DNA of 64,000 nt, taken from Argentina anserina. Taxonomy: Eukaryota; Streptophyta; Magnoliopsida; Rosales; Rosaceae. The stretch is taken from assembly GCF_933775445.1 (NCBI RefSeq), contig NW_026089464.1, positions 434,001-498,000 of the forward strand, in the 5' to 3' direction. The notes beneath the pieces were generated by a model. The model was not told where the DNA came from and searched no databases. It saw nothing but the letters and a program-made list of their open reading frames with translations. The position numbers and the translations under genes were made by a program. Position 1 is the stretch's first letter. Every line of letters begins with the position of its first letter. Below are positions 1-9,676 of the stretch, in pieces.

Positions 1-221
1 TTTTTCATTTCTCGTTTGAGTATCTTTCTGTAAGGCTTTCTGATGCGAGTTTCTATTGAATTTGAGAGTTTTGCAAGTGTGGGAGTGTGTTTCTTTCAAT
101 CTGAGTATCTTTACATCGTTTGCGTATCTTTACTATTCCAATTGTGTATCTTTACATCGTTTGAGTATCTTTACTATTGCAATTGTGTATCTTTTCATTT
201 CTCGTTTGAGTATCTTTCTGT
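1..221 (+). repeat. Satellite array, left flank of the LTR insertion
   Basis: This is the end of a satellite array that enters from outside the window. It begins inside a 23-bp module, continues through a ctt-tctgatgcgag linker and a 65-bp core segment, then two 41-bp subrepeats, another 23-bp module and the start of a 19-bp module. It stops at the insertion site after gtatctttctgt. The second 41-bp copy carries two variants (tttga for tttgc and ttgcaat for ttccaat) that recur at about 4070, 5120, 7735 and 10765, so this flank belongs to the same family as the array on the right. No gene is present. Confidence 0.95.
217..221. repeat. Left target-site duplication (TCTGT)
   Basis: The five bases TCTGT are the last satellite bases before the foreign sequence. 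The same five bases occur directly after it at 2416-2420. In uninterrupted units this stretch reads tttctgtaaggc, so one copy is native and the other was created on insertion. A 5-bp duplication is the normal integration footprint of LTR retrotransposons. Confidence 0.9.
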
Positions 222-287
222 TGATCGGTTCGATTACTCGAGATCAATATTAACCCTGTAAGCATCGTTAGTAGTATAAAGCAAGAG

Positions 288-312
288 GGTATCGTTCACA
301 AACCGGGGATCC
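288..312 (-). other. Conserved-looking LTR 3'-end (U5-like) motif
   Basis: On the minus strand this stretch reads ggatccccgg, then gtttgtgaacgataccc, about 65-90 bases before the putative LTR end at 222. A phrase of the form 'ccc...gaacgatacc' close to the 3' end is familiar from long plant Ty3/gypsy LTRs. I use it as the main clue for orientation. Its function is not known to me, and the resemblance is recalled rather than computed. Confidence 0.4.
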
Positions 313-511
313 AACCAGGGTAAAGAATCACAAACATTTAACAATGAATTCATAAGAGTTTAAAAGATTTGAGATATATTTCGATTCAAACATAAAAATA
401 AATCCTAAACTAATATATACATGTGATCAACCAACCAACACATAAACATCACCAAACAAATCGTCACAAGTAGCTTCAAAATCATAATCTCATCCTATGC
501 AAACACCGAGC

Positions 512-1068
512 CTTAGCGGACAAGTATTGAGTGAACAAACAACAACCTAATACCGAACTAGGTTACTTAGCGCATCCCTAACTCGAAACATGGCCTGGTA
601 ATCCTATCTTAGCGCTTAGAAATTACAAGGTAACATGTCATTCTCAATCTTACCACTTCATTGATTCATCTCTTATCTAATTACTTAGCGCATCTTAGAT
701 AACAAACGGATCATGGTTAATTCCTAGTGATTACTAACAAGTCAAGCATGTCACTTACTTTAACAAGTTATCAAAAACACTTAAGAATCCTATATGCAAA
801 ACTAACTTAGCGCCTTGAATCACATATAGTTAACGCCCAAGAAAGAGAATCATTAAATCATTGAATTATAAACTCACGATATCTACATAGAAATCATAGA
901 CAACAAAATCAGAACTACTTTATAACATCTTGCAAAATCGTAAACTACATGAGAGTATTCCACAAATTCGGAACTAGCCAAAAACATAAACACAACATCA
1001 CACAAAGAATCCAAACCGAAAACATAAGTGAAGAAGTAACGAGTTACACTTTGTAAATCTCCTTAGCG
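512..1068. repeat. Cluster of six CTTAGCG heptamers within the LTR
   Basis: The heptamer CTTAGCG (CGCTAAG on the minus strand) occurs at 512, 566, 608, 684, 806 and 1062. Spacing is irregular and the sequence between copies is not repeated, so this is a dispersed motif rather than a tandem array. It could be a family-specific sequence habit of the LTR or a protein-binding motif. The sequence alone does not separate these. Confidence 0.6.
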
Positions 1069-1258
1069 GTATCAAAACAAGGCAGTACGGCTTCAACTTG
1101 AATGGCAATCCTAGGCGTAGCGCTTTGGATCGAATGGAATGAAGGAAAGATGGTGTTTTCGCCTTGAATGGCTTTGAGGATGATGAGTAGTGTTTAAGGC
1201 AGAGCTTTGGCAAGTCTTGTGAGCAAGGTTGATGATTTTTTTCTGTGGAATTGAGGTG

Positions 1259-1268
1259 CTATATATAG
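1259..1268. promoter_or_regulatory. Candidate LTR core-promoter TATA motif (palindromic)
   Basis: CTATATATAG is a perfect palindrome near the middle of the LTR, so it can serve as a TATA box in either direction. On the minus strand it is followed by a CA-rich, purine-poor stretch (cacctcaattccacag, then a run of A and atcatcaacc) that resembles a plant transcript leader. On the plus strand it is followed by gagg-aagaaaccc. A minus-strand promoter would make U3 about 1.15 kb and R-U5 about 1.0 kb. No transcript start can be proven here. Confidence 0.45.
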
Positions 1269-1371
1269 AGGAAGAAACCCAAGGGAGGATGGCCACAAAG
1301 TCCACAAAGTTGAAACCAAATTGGTTGAGGTTTCCTAGATTCGGCAGATTTGACCTTTGTCCCTTGTTGTG

Positions 1372-1510
1372 GCCATAACTTTCTCTAGAAAAAAGATATT
1401 GAGATGATTCCAACTGGCAATTTCAACTAGACTTCCGTGGCTTTTCATCCATATAAGGTACATTTTCTCAATCATTTTGAGCTGTCCAGGGGAGCCCGTC
1501 AAAGTTGGAT
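1372..1510. repeat. Diverged internal duplication of the LTR, copy A
   Basis: This stretch shares an ordered series of blocks with 1916-2052: aagatattga, gattcca, aactagact, atccatataaggta, gagct-tccaggggag and aagttgga. Between the blocks the two copies are clearly diverged. The offset is about 544 bp. It is an old duplication inside the LTR family, not the LTR pair of this element. Confidence 0.8.
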
Positions 1511-1683
1511 GATCTGCAGTGCCAGAATTCTGATTTCTATAAGGATTGCATATCTTTTGCATTAATTGCATATCTTCTTCCTCCTTTAATGCTGATTTCT
1601 TTTGCACAAATTTCTTCCTTTGAATTAGGGAGGCAGCAAAAGTCTTAATTGTTGCAGCCATGTTTGATTTTTCTTACATCTCC

Positions 1684-1757
1684 TCATTAAATTTGCTGCA
1701 TGCCTTCTTTGACTTTCTTGCCTCTTCTCATTTAATTTGCTGCATGCCTTCTTTGAC
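1684..1757. repeat. Two-copy 44-bp tandem repeat inside the LTR
   Basis: A 30-bp stretch centred on aatttgctgcatgccttctt occurs at 1684-1713 and again at 1728-1757, matching at 29 of 30 positions (a/t at the sixth base of the core region). Period is 44 bp. The near identity points to a recent local duplication compared with the older pair at 1372/1916. Confidence 0.85.
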
Positions 1758-1915
1758 ATTATTTGGTGCAGGGATTTATGGATATTCTGATACATATTTG
1801 TGCTCTATATGCAGGAGGAACAAAGTCCCAAGTTTCCCTCATAGCCCTTGGATCAAAAGCAAATTAATGGCTGAGATAATTCTGTCGAGCTCACTGGACC
1901 TCCGAGTAATGATTT

Positions 1916-2052
1916 GGTCATATCTCCCTGTAGGAATAAGATATTGATTTGATTCCAAATCCTACAGAAACTAGACTCAAAATCCTTTTATCCATATAAG
2001 GTACGTCTTCTAACGCAATCGGAGCTATCCAGGGGAGCTCGTCGAAGTTGGA
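1916..2052. repeat. Diverged internal duplication of the LTR, copy B
   Basis: Partner of 1372-1510, with the same block order. Both copies end in a ggggag-c-cgtc-aagttgga phrase. The duplicated block lies between the TATA motif and the 2415 end. In the minus-strand reading this is U3, where duplicated regulatory segments are common in LTRs. Confidence 0.8.
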
Positions 2053-2415
2053 CTACGAATCTTGACAGCATTTTCATTCTTGCATTGATTGGGCTTTTAA
2101 GTGCAAATCTTCTCTTTCCTTGTGGAACTAGGATTGCTTTCCTTCTCCAACATGGATTTGTATTTCCTAATAAGAATAAGTATGTTAGAAACAAAGAAAT
2201 ATGAAAGGATGAATCCTACTCGAACAAGGAATCATATCTCAACAAGGATTATTAACACTTAGCACGATTTCATCATCAATTCACTCATAATTGATATAAG
2301 CTCTACCTAGACACTTATTCTTACAAAAGAAACTAAAACATACTAAATAAGAGGTAACAAAGAGTAAGAATAGGGCATAATCACATTAAGAACGTCACAC
2401 TTTGTGCTCCTATCA

Positions 2416-2420
2416 TCTGT
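2416..2420. repeat. Right target-site duplication (TCTGT)
   Basis: TCTGT lies directly after the element's terminal ATCA and matches 217-221 exactly. Satellite continues as aaggcttctgatgcgag, the expected continuation of the interrupted module. The unchanged duplication argues that element and flanks have stayed together since insertion. Confidence 0.9.
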
Positions 2421-2949
2421 AAGGCTTCTGATGCGAGTTTCTATTGTATTTAAGAGTTTTGCAAGTGTGGGAGTGTGTTTCTTTCAATCTGAGTATCTTT
2501 ACATCGTTTGTGTATCTTTACTATTCCAATTGTGTATCTTTTCATTTCTCGTTTGAGTATCTTTCTGTAAGGCTTTCGGATGCGAGTTTCTATTGAATTT
2601 GAGAGTTTTGCAAGTGTAGGAGTGTGTTTCTTTCAAACTGAGTATCTTTACATCGTTTGCGTATGTTTACTATTCCAATTGTGTATCTTTACATCGTTTG
2701 CGTATCTTTACTATTCCAATTGTGTATCTTTTCATTTCTCGTTTGAGTATCTTTCTGTAAGGCTTTCGGATGCGAGTTTCTATTGAATTTGAGAGTTTTG
2801 CAAGTGTGGGAGTGTGTTTCTTTCAAACTGAGTATCTTTACATCATTTGCGTATCTTTACTATTCCAATTGTGTATCTTTACATCGTTTGCGTATCTTTA
2901 CTATTCCAATTGTGTATCTTTTCATTTCTCGTTTGAGTATCTTTCTGTA

Positions 2950-3790
2950 AGGCTTCTGATGCGAGTTTCTATTGTATTTGAGAGTTTTGCAAGTGTGGGA
3001 ATGTGTTTCTTTCAAACTGAGTATCTTTACATCGTTTGCGTATCTTTACTATTCCAATTGTGTATCTTTACATCGTTTCCGTATCTTTACTATTCCAATT
3101 GTGTATCTTTACATCGTTTGCGTATCTTTACTATTCCAATTGTGTATCTTTACATCGTTTGCGTATCTTTACTATTCCAATTGAGTATCTTTTCATTTCT
3201 CGTTTGAGTATCTTTCTGTAAGGCTTTCTGATGCGAGTTTCTATTGAATTTGAGAGTTTTGCAAGTGTGGGAGTGTGTTTCTTTCAAACTGAGAATCTTT
3301 ACATCGTTTGCGTATCTTTACTATTCCAATTGTGTATCTTTACATCGTTTGCGTATCTTTACTATTCCAATTGAGTATCTTTTCATTTCTTGTTTGAGTA
3401 TCTTTCTGTAAGGCTTTCTGATGCGAGTTTCTATTGAATTTGAGAGTTTTGCAAGTGTGGGACTGTGTTTCTTTCAAACTGAGTATCTTTACATCGTTTG
3501 CGTATGTTTACTATTCCAATTGTGTATCTTTACATCGTTTGCGTATCTTTACTATTCCAATTGTGTATCTTTTCATTTCTCATTTGAGTATCTTTCTGTA
3601 AGGCTTTCGGATGCTAGTTTCTATTGAATTTGAGAGTTTTGCAAGTGTGGGAGTGTGTTTCTTTCAAACTGAGTATCTTTACATCGTTTGCGTATCTTTA
3701 CTATTCCAATTGTGTATCTTTACATCGTTTGCGTATCTTTACTATTCCAATTGTGTATCTTTTCATTTCTCGTTTGAGTATCTTTCTGTA
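2950..3790 (+). repeat. Segmental block of about 0.84 kb, copy 1 of 3
   Basis: This block begins with a 272-bp unit (four 41-bp subrepeats, one with tttcc for tttgc), then a unit with actgagaatc, a unit with gtatgttta and ctcatttgag, and a unit with ggatgctagttt. The same ordered set recurs at about 8471-9311 (offset 5,521 bp) and again at about 11503-12319 (offset a further 3,032 bp). A shortened relative begins at about 12881. Sharing of rare variants in the same order shows block duplication, not independent mutation. Confidence 0.85.
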
Positions 3791-4299
3791 AGGCTTTCTG
3801 ATGCGAGTTTCTATTGAATTTGAGAGTTTTGCAAGTGTGGGAGTGTGTTTCTTTCAATCTGAGTATCTTTACATTGTTTGTGTATCTTTACTATTCCAAT
3901 TGTGTATCTTTTCATTTCTCGTTTGAGTATCTTTCTGTTAGGCTTCTGATGCGAGTTTCTATTGAATTTGAGAGTTTTCCAAGTGTGGGAGTGTGTTTCT
4001 TTCAAACTGAGTATCTTTACATCGTTTGCGTATCTTTATTATTCCAATTGTGTATCTTTACATTGTTTGAGTATCTTTACTATTGCAATTGTGTATCTTT
4101 TCATTTCTCGTTTGAGTATCTTTCTGTAAGGCTTTCTGATGGGAGTTTCTATTGAATTTGAGAGTTTTGCAAGTGTGGGACTGTGTTTCTTTCAATCTGA
4201 GTATCTTTACATCGTTTGCGTATCTTTACTATTCCAATTGTGTATCTTTACATCGTTTGCGTATCTTTACTATTCCAATTGAGTATCTTTTCATTTCTC

Positions 4300-5220
4300 G
4301 TTTGAGTATCTTTCTGTAAGGCTTTCTGATGCGAGTTTCTATTGAATTTGAGAGTTTTGCAAGTGTGGGAGTGTGTTTCTTTCAAACTGAGTATCTTTAC
4401 ATCGTTTGCGTATCTTTACTATTCCAATTGTGTATCTTTTCATTTCTCGTTTGAGTATCGTTCTGTAAGCCTTTCTGATGCGAGTTTCTATTGTATTTGA
4501 GAGTTTTGCAAGTGTGGGAGTGTGTTTCTTTCAAACTGAGTATCTTTACATCGTTTGCGTATCTTTACTATTCCAATTGTGTATCTTTTCATTTCTCGTT
4601 TGAGTATCTTTCTGTAAGGCTTCTGATGCGAGTTTCTATTGTATTTGAGAGTTTTGCAAGTGTGGGAATGTGTTTCTTTCAAACTGAGTATCTTTACATC
4701 GTTTGCGTATCTTTACTATTCCAATTGTGTATCTTTACATCGTTTGCGTATCTTTACTATTCCAATTGTGTATCTTTTCATTTCTTGTTTGAGTATCTTT
4801 CTGTAAGGCTTTCTGATGCGAGTTTCTAGTGTATTTGAGAGTTTTGCAAGTGTGGGAGTGTGTTTCTTTCAAACTGAGTATCTTTACATCGTTTGCGTAT
4901 CTTTACTATTCCAATTGTGTATCTTTACATCGTTTGCGTATCTTTACTATTCCAATTGTGTATCTTTTCATTTCTCGTTTGAGTATCTTTCTGTTAGGCT
5001 TCTGATGCGAGTTTCTATTGAATTTGAGAGTTTTGCAAGTGTGGGAATGTGTTTCTTTCAAACTGAGTATCTTTACATCGTTTGCGTATCTTTACTATTC
5101 CATTTGTGTATCTTTACATCGTTTGAGTATCTTTACTATTGCAATTGTGTATCTTTTCATTTCTCGTTTGAGTATCTTTCTGTAAGGCTTCTGATGCGAG
5201 TTTCTATTGTATTTGAGAGT
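4300..5220 (+). repeat. Segmental duplication with 1,434-bp offset, copy 1
   Basis: This copy matches about 5734-6654. Both carry the otherwise rare gtatcgttctg (4456 and 5890) and the ccattt variant of ccaatt (5101 and 6535). Differences include aagcctttc versus aagactttc and ccatttgtg versus ccatttatg. The second copy is overlapped on its right by the 3,032-bp duplication, which gives a relative order of events. Confidence 0.85.
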
Positions 5221-5733
5221 TTTGCAAGTGTGGGAATGTGTTTCTTTCAAACTGAGTATCTTTACATCGTTTGCGTATCTTTACTATTCCAATTGTGTAT
5301 CTTTACATCGTTTGCGTATCTTTACTATTCCAATTGTGTATCTTTTTATTTCTCGTTTGAGTATCTTTCTGTAAGGCTTTCTGATGCGAGTTTCTAGTGT
5401 ATTTGAGAGTTTTGCAAGTGTGGGAGTGTGTTTCTTTCAAACTGAGTATCTTTACATCGTTTGCGTATCTTTACTATTCCAATTGTGTATCTTTACATCG
5501 TTTGCGTATCTTTACTATTCCAATTGTGTATCTTTTCATTTCTCGTTTGAGTATCTTTCTGTAAGGCTTCTGATGCGAGTTTCTATTGTATTTGAGAGTT
5601 TTGCAAGTGTGGGAATGTGTTTCTTTCAAACTGAGTATCTTTACATCGTTTGCGTATCTTTACTATTCCAATTGTGTATCTTTACATCGTTTGCGTATCT
5701 TTACTATTCCAATTGAGTATCTTTTCATTTCTC

Positions 5734-6654
5734 GTTTGAGTATCTTTCTGTAAGGCTTTCTGATGCGAGTTTCTATTGAATTTGAGAGTTTTGCAAGTGT
5801 GGGAGTGTGTTTCTTTCAAACTGAGTATCTTTACATCGTTTGCGTATCTTTACTATTCCAATTGTGTATCTTTTCATTTCTCGTTTGAGTATCGTTCTGT
5901 AAGACTTTCTGATGCGAGTTTCTATTGTATTTGAGAGTTTTGCAAGTGTGGGAGTGTGTTTCTTTCAAACTGAGTATCTTTACATCGTTTGCGTATCTTT
6001 ACTATTCCAATTGTGTATCTTTTCATTTCTCGTTTGAGTATCTTTCTGTAAGGCTTCTGATGCGAGTTTCTATTGTATTTGAGAGTTTTGCAAGTGTGGG
6101 AATGTGTTTCTTTCAAACTGAGTATCTTTACATCGTTTGCGTATCTTTACTATTCCAATTGTGTATCTTTACATCGTTTGCGTATCTTTACTATTCCAAT
6201 TGTGTATCTTTTCATTTCTTGTTTGAGTATCTTTCTGTAAGGCTTTCTGATGCGAGTTTCTAGTGTATTTGAGAGTTTTGCAAGTGTGGGAGTGTGTTTC
6301 TTTCAAACTGAGTATCTTTACATCGTTTGCGTATCTTTACTATTCCAATTGTGTATCTTTACATCGTTTGCGTATCTTTACTATTCCAATTGTGTATCTT
6401 TTCATTTCTCGTTTGAGTATCTTTCTGTTAGGCTTCTGATGCGAGTTTCTATTGAATTTGAGAGTTTTGCAAGTGTGGGAATGTGTTTCTTTCAAACTGA
6501 GTATCTTTACATCGTTTGCGTATCTTTACTATTCCATTTATGTATCTTTACATCGTTTGAGTATCTTTACTATTGCAATTGTGTATCTTTTCATTTCTCG
6601 TTTGAGTATCTTTCTGTAAGGCTTCTGATGCGAGTTTCTATTGTATTTGAGAGT
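5734..6654 (+). repeat. Segmental duplication with 1,434-bp offset, copy 2
   Basis: Partner of 4300-5220. Within it, four consecutive 189-bp units start at 6250, 6439, 6628 and 6817. Because 189 is divisible by three, a 262-codon open frame runs through them. It reads the same short peptide motif in every unit and is treated as a repeat artefact. Confidence 0.85.
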
Positions 6655-9287
6655 TTTGCAAGTGTGGGAGTGTGTTTCTTTCAAACTGAGTATCTTTACA
6701 TCGTTTGCGTATCTTTACTATTCCAATTGTGTATCTTTACATCGTTTGCGTATCTTTACTATTCCAATTGTGAATCTTTTCATTTCTCGTTTGAGTATCT
6801 TTCTGTAAGGCTTCTGATGCGAGTTTCTATTGTATTTGAGAGTGTTGCAAGTGTGGGACTGTGTTTCTTTCAAAATGAGTATCTTTACATCGTTTGCGTA
6901 TCTTTACTATTCCAATTGTGTATCTTTACATCGTTTGCGTATCTTTACTATTCCAATTGTGTATCTTTACATCGTTTGCGTATCTTTACTATTCCAATTG
7001 TGTATCTTTTCATTTCTCGTTTGAGTATCTTTCTGTAAGGCTTCTGATGCGAGTTTCTATTGTATTTGAGAGTGTTGCAAGTGTGGGACTGTGTTTCTTT
7101 CAAAATAAGTATCTTTACATCGTTTGCGTATCTTTACTATTCCAATTGTGTATCTTTACATCGTTTGCGTATCTTTACTATTCCAATTGTGTATCATTAC
7201 ATCGTTTGCGTATCTTTACTATTCCAATTGTGTATCTTTTCATTTCTCGTTTGAGTATCTTTCTGTAAGGCTTCTGATGCGAGTTTCTATTGTATTTGAG
7301 AGTGTTGCAAGTGTGGGACTGTGTTTCTTTCAAAATGAGTATCTTTACATCGTTTGCGTATCTTTACTATTCCAATTGTGTATCTTTACATCGTTTGCGT
7401 ATCTTTACTATTCCAATTGTGTATCTTTTCATTTCTTGTTTGAGTATCTTTCTGTAAGGCTTTCTGATGCGAGTTTCTAGTGTATTTGAGAGTTTTGCAA
7501 GTGTGGGAGTGTGTTTCTTTCAAACTGAGTATCTTTACATCGTTTGCGTATCTTTACTATTCCAATTGTGTATCTTTTCATTTCTCGTTTGAGTATCTTT
7601 CTGTTAGGCTTCTGATGCGAGTTTCTATTGAATTTGAGAGTTTTGCAAGTGTGGGAATGTGTTTCTTTCAAACTGAGTATCTTTACATCGTTTGCGTATC
7701 TTTACTATTCCAATTGTGTATCTTTACATCGTTTGAGTATCTTTACTATTGCAATTGTGTATCTTTTCATTTCTCGTTTGAGTATCTTTCTGTAAGGCTT
7801 CTGATGCGAGTTTCTATTGTATTTGAGAGTTTTGCAAGTGTGGGAATGTGTTTCTTTCAAACTGAGTATCTTTACATCGTTTGCGTATCTTTACTATTCC
7901 AATTGTGTATCTTTACATCGTTTGCGTATCTTTACTATTCCAATTGTGTATCTTTACATCGTTTGCGTATCTTTACTATTCCAATTGTGTATCTTTTCAT
8001 TTCTTGTTTGAGTATCTTTCTGTAAGGCTTTCTGATGCGAGTTTCTAGTGTATTTGAGAGTTTTGCAAGTGTGGGAGTGTGTTTCTTTCAAACTGAGTAT
8101 CTTTACATCGTTTGCGTATCTTTACTATTCCAATTGTGTATCTTTTCATTTCTCGTTTGAGTATCTTTCTGTTAGGCTTCTGATGCGAGTTTCTATTGAA
8201 TTTGAGAGTTTTGCAAGTGTGGGAATGTGTTTCTTTCAAACTGAGTATCTTTACATCGTTTGCGTATCTTTACTATTCCAATTGTGTATCTTTTCATTTC
8301 TCGTTTGAGTATCTTTCTGTAAGGCTTTCTGATGCGAGTTTCTATTGAATTTGAGAGTTTTGCAAGTGTGGGACTGTGTTTCTTTCAAACTGAGTATCTT
8401 TACATCGTTTGCGTATCTTTACTATTCCAATTGTGTATCTTTTCATTTCTCGTTTGAGTATCTTTCTGTAAGGCTTCTGATGCGAGTTTCTATTGTATTT
8501 GAGAGTTTTGCAAGTGTGGGAATGTGTTTCTTTCAAACTGAGTATCTTTACATCGTTTGCGTATCTTTACTATTCCAATTGTGTATCTTTACATCGTTTC
8601 CGTATCTTTACTATTCCAATTGTGTATCTTTACATCGTTTGCGTATCTTTACTATTCCAATTGTGTATATTTACATCGTTTGCGTATCTTTACTATTCCA
8701 ATTGAGTATCTTTTCATTTCTCGTTTGAGTATCTTTCTGTAAGGCTTTCTGATGCGAGTTTCTATTGAATTTGAGAGTTTTGCAAGTGTGGGAGTGTGTT
8801 TCTTTCAAACTGAGAATCTTTACATCGTTTGCGTATCTTTACTATTCCAATTGTGTATCTTTACATCGTTTGCGTATCTTTACTATTCCAATTGAGTATC
8901 TTTTCATTTCTTGTTTGAGTATCTTTCTGTAAGGCTTTCTGATGCGAGTTTCTATTGAATTTGAGAGTTTTGCAAGTGTGGGACTGTGTTTCTTTCAAAC
9001 TGAGTATCTTTACATCGTTTGCGTATGTTTACTATTCCAATTGTGTATCTTTACATCGTTTGCGTATCTTTACTATTCCAATTGTGTATCTTTTCATTTC
9101 TCATTTGAGTATCTTTCTGTAAGGCTTTCGGATGCTAGTTTCTATTGAATTTGAGAGTTTTGCAAGTGTGGGAGTGTGTTTCTTTCAAACTGAGTATCTT
9201 TACATCGTTTGCGTATCTTTACTATTCCAATTGTGTATCTTTACATCGTTTGCGTATCTTTACTATTCCAATTGTGTATCTTTTCAT
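6645..9287 (+). repeat. Segmental duplication with 3,032-bp offset, copy 1
   Basis: About 2.64 kb matching 9677-12319. Unit lengths run 189, 230, 230, 190, 148, 189, 231, 148, 149, 148, 272, 190 in the same order in both copies. Shared private variants include gagtgttgcaag, caaaatgagt and gtgaatcttttc. I see only a few differences, such as caaaataagt at 7101 versus caaaatgagt, gtatcattac at 7192 and gtatatttac at 8665. The copies are therefore recent. Confidence 0.9.
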
Positions 9288-9676
9288 TTCTCGTTTGAGT
9301 ATCTTTCTGTAAGGCTTCTGATGCGAGTTTCTATTGTATTTGAGAGTTTTGCAAGTGTGGGAATGTGTTTCTTTCAAACTGAGTATCTTTACATCGTTTG
9401 CGTATCTTTACTATTCCAATTGTGTATCTTTACATCGTTTGCGTATCTCTACTATTCCAATTGAGTATCTTTTCATTTCTCGTTTGAGTATCTTTCTGTA
9501 AGGCTTTCTGATGCGAGTTTCTATTGAATTTGAGAGTTTTGCAAGTGTGGGAGTGTGTTTCTTTCAAACTGAGTATCTTTACATCGTTTGCGTATCTTTA
9601 CTATTCCAATTGTGTATCTTTTCATTTCTCGTTTGAGTATCTTTCTGTAAGGCTTTCTGATGCGAGTTTCTATTGA

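Larger units (their letters stand above)
222..2415 (-). mobile_element. Solo LTR of a plant LTR retrotransposon, probably Ty3/gypsy-type
   Basis: This 2,194-bp non-satellite insertion begins TGAT and ends ATCA, so it has TG...CA ends inside a 4-bp inverted repeat, and it is flanked by TCTGT on both sides. Satellite resumes exactly where it was interrupted. The sequence near one end does not recur near the other, and I see no gag, protease, reverse transcriptase or integrase reading frame, so this looks like one LTR left after LTR-LTR recombination rather than a full element. The minus-strand orientation is an inference: read that way it starts tgataggagc, and its end has a ...gatccccgg...gaacgataccc stretch resembling the 3' part of long LTRs of the plant Tat/Athila branch of Ty3/gypsy, and the central TATA motif is followed by a CA-rich leader-like stretch. 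The lineage call is from memory of the family and is tentative. The short open frames inside (68-108 codons) look spurious. A small non-autonomous element is the main alternative. Confidence 0.85.

Noticed and set aside
998..1661. Possible genes on the minus strand of the insertion (frames of 71, 100 and 108 codons) and one plus-strand frame at 1660-1947.
   Set aside because: They overlap each other and the TATA and duplicated blocks, show no domain or retroviral motif, and lie within sequence better explained as an LTR.
222..2415. A link between the 2,194-bp LTR length and the 2,194-bp block C2 (50146-52339).
   Set aside because: The equal lengths are a coincidence: block C2 is a sum of satellite units and has no sequence in common with the LTR.
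222..2415. A complete retrotransposon with two LTRs.
   Set aside because: The two ends share no long direct repeat, and the internal pair at 1372 and 1916 is diverged, internal and not bounded by TG...CA.
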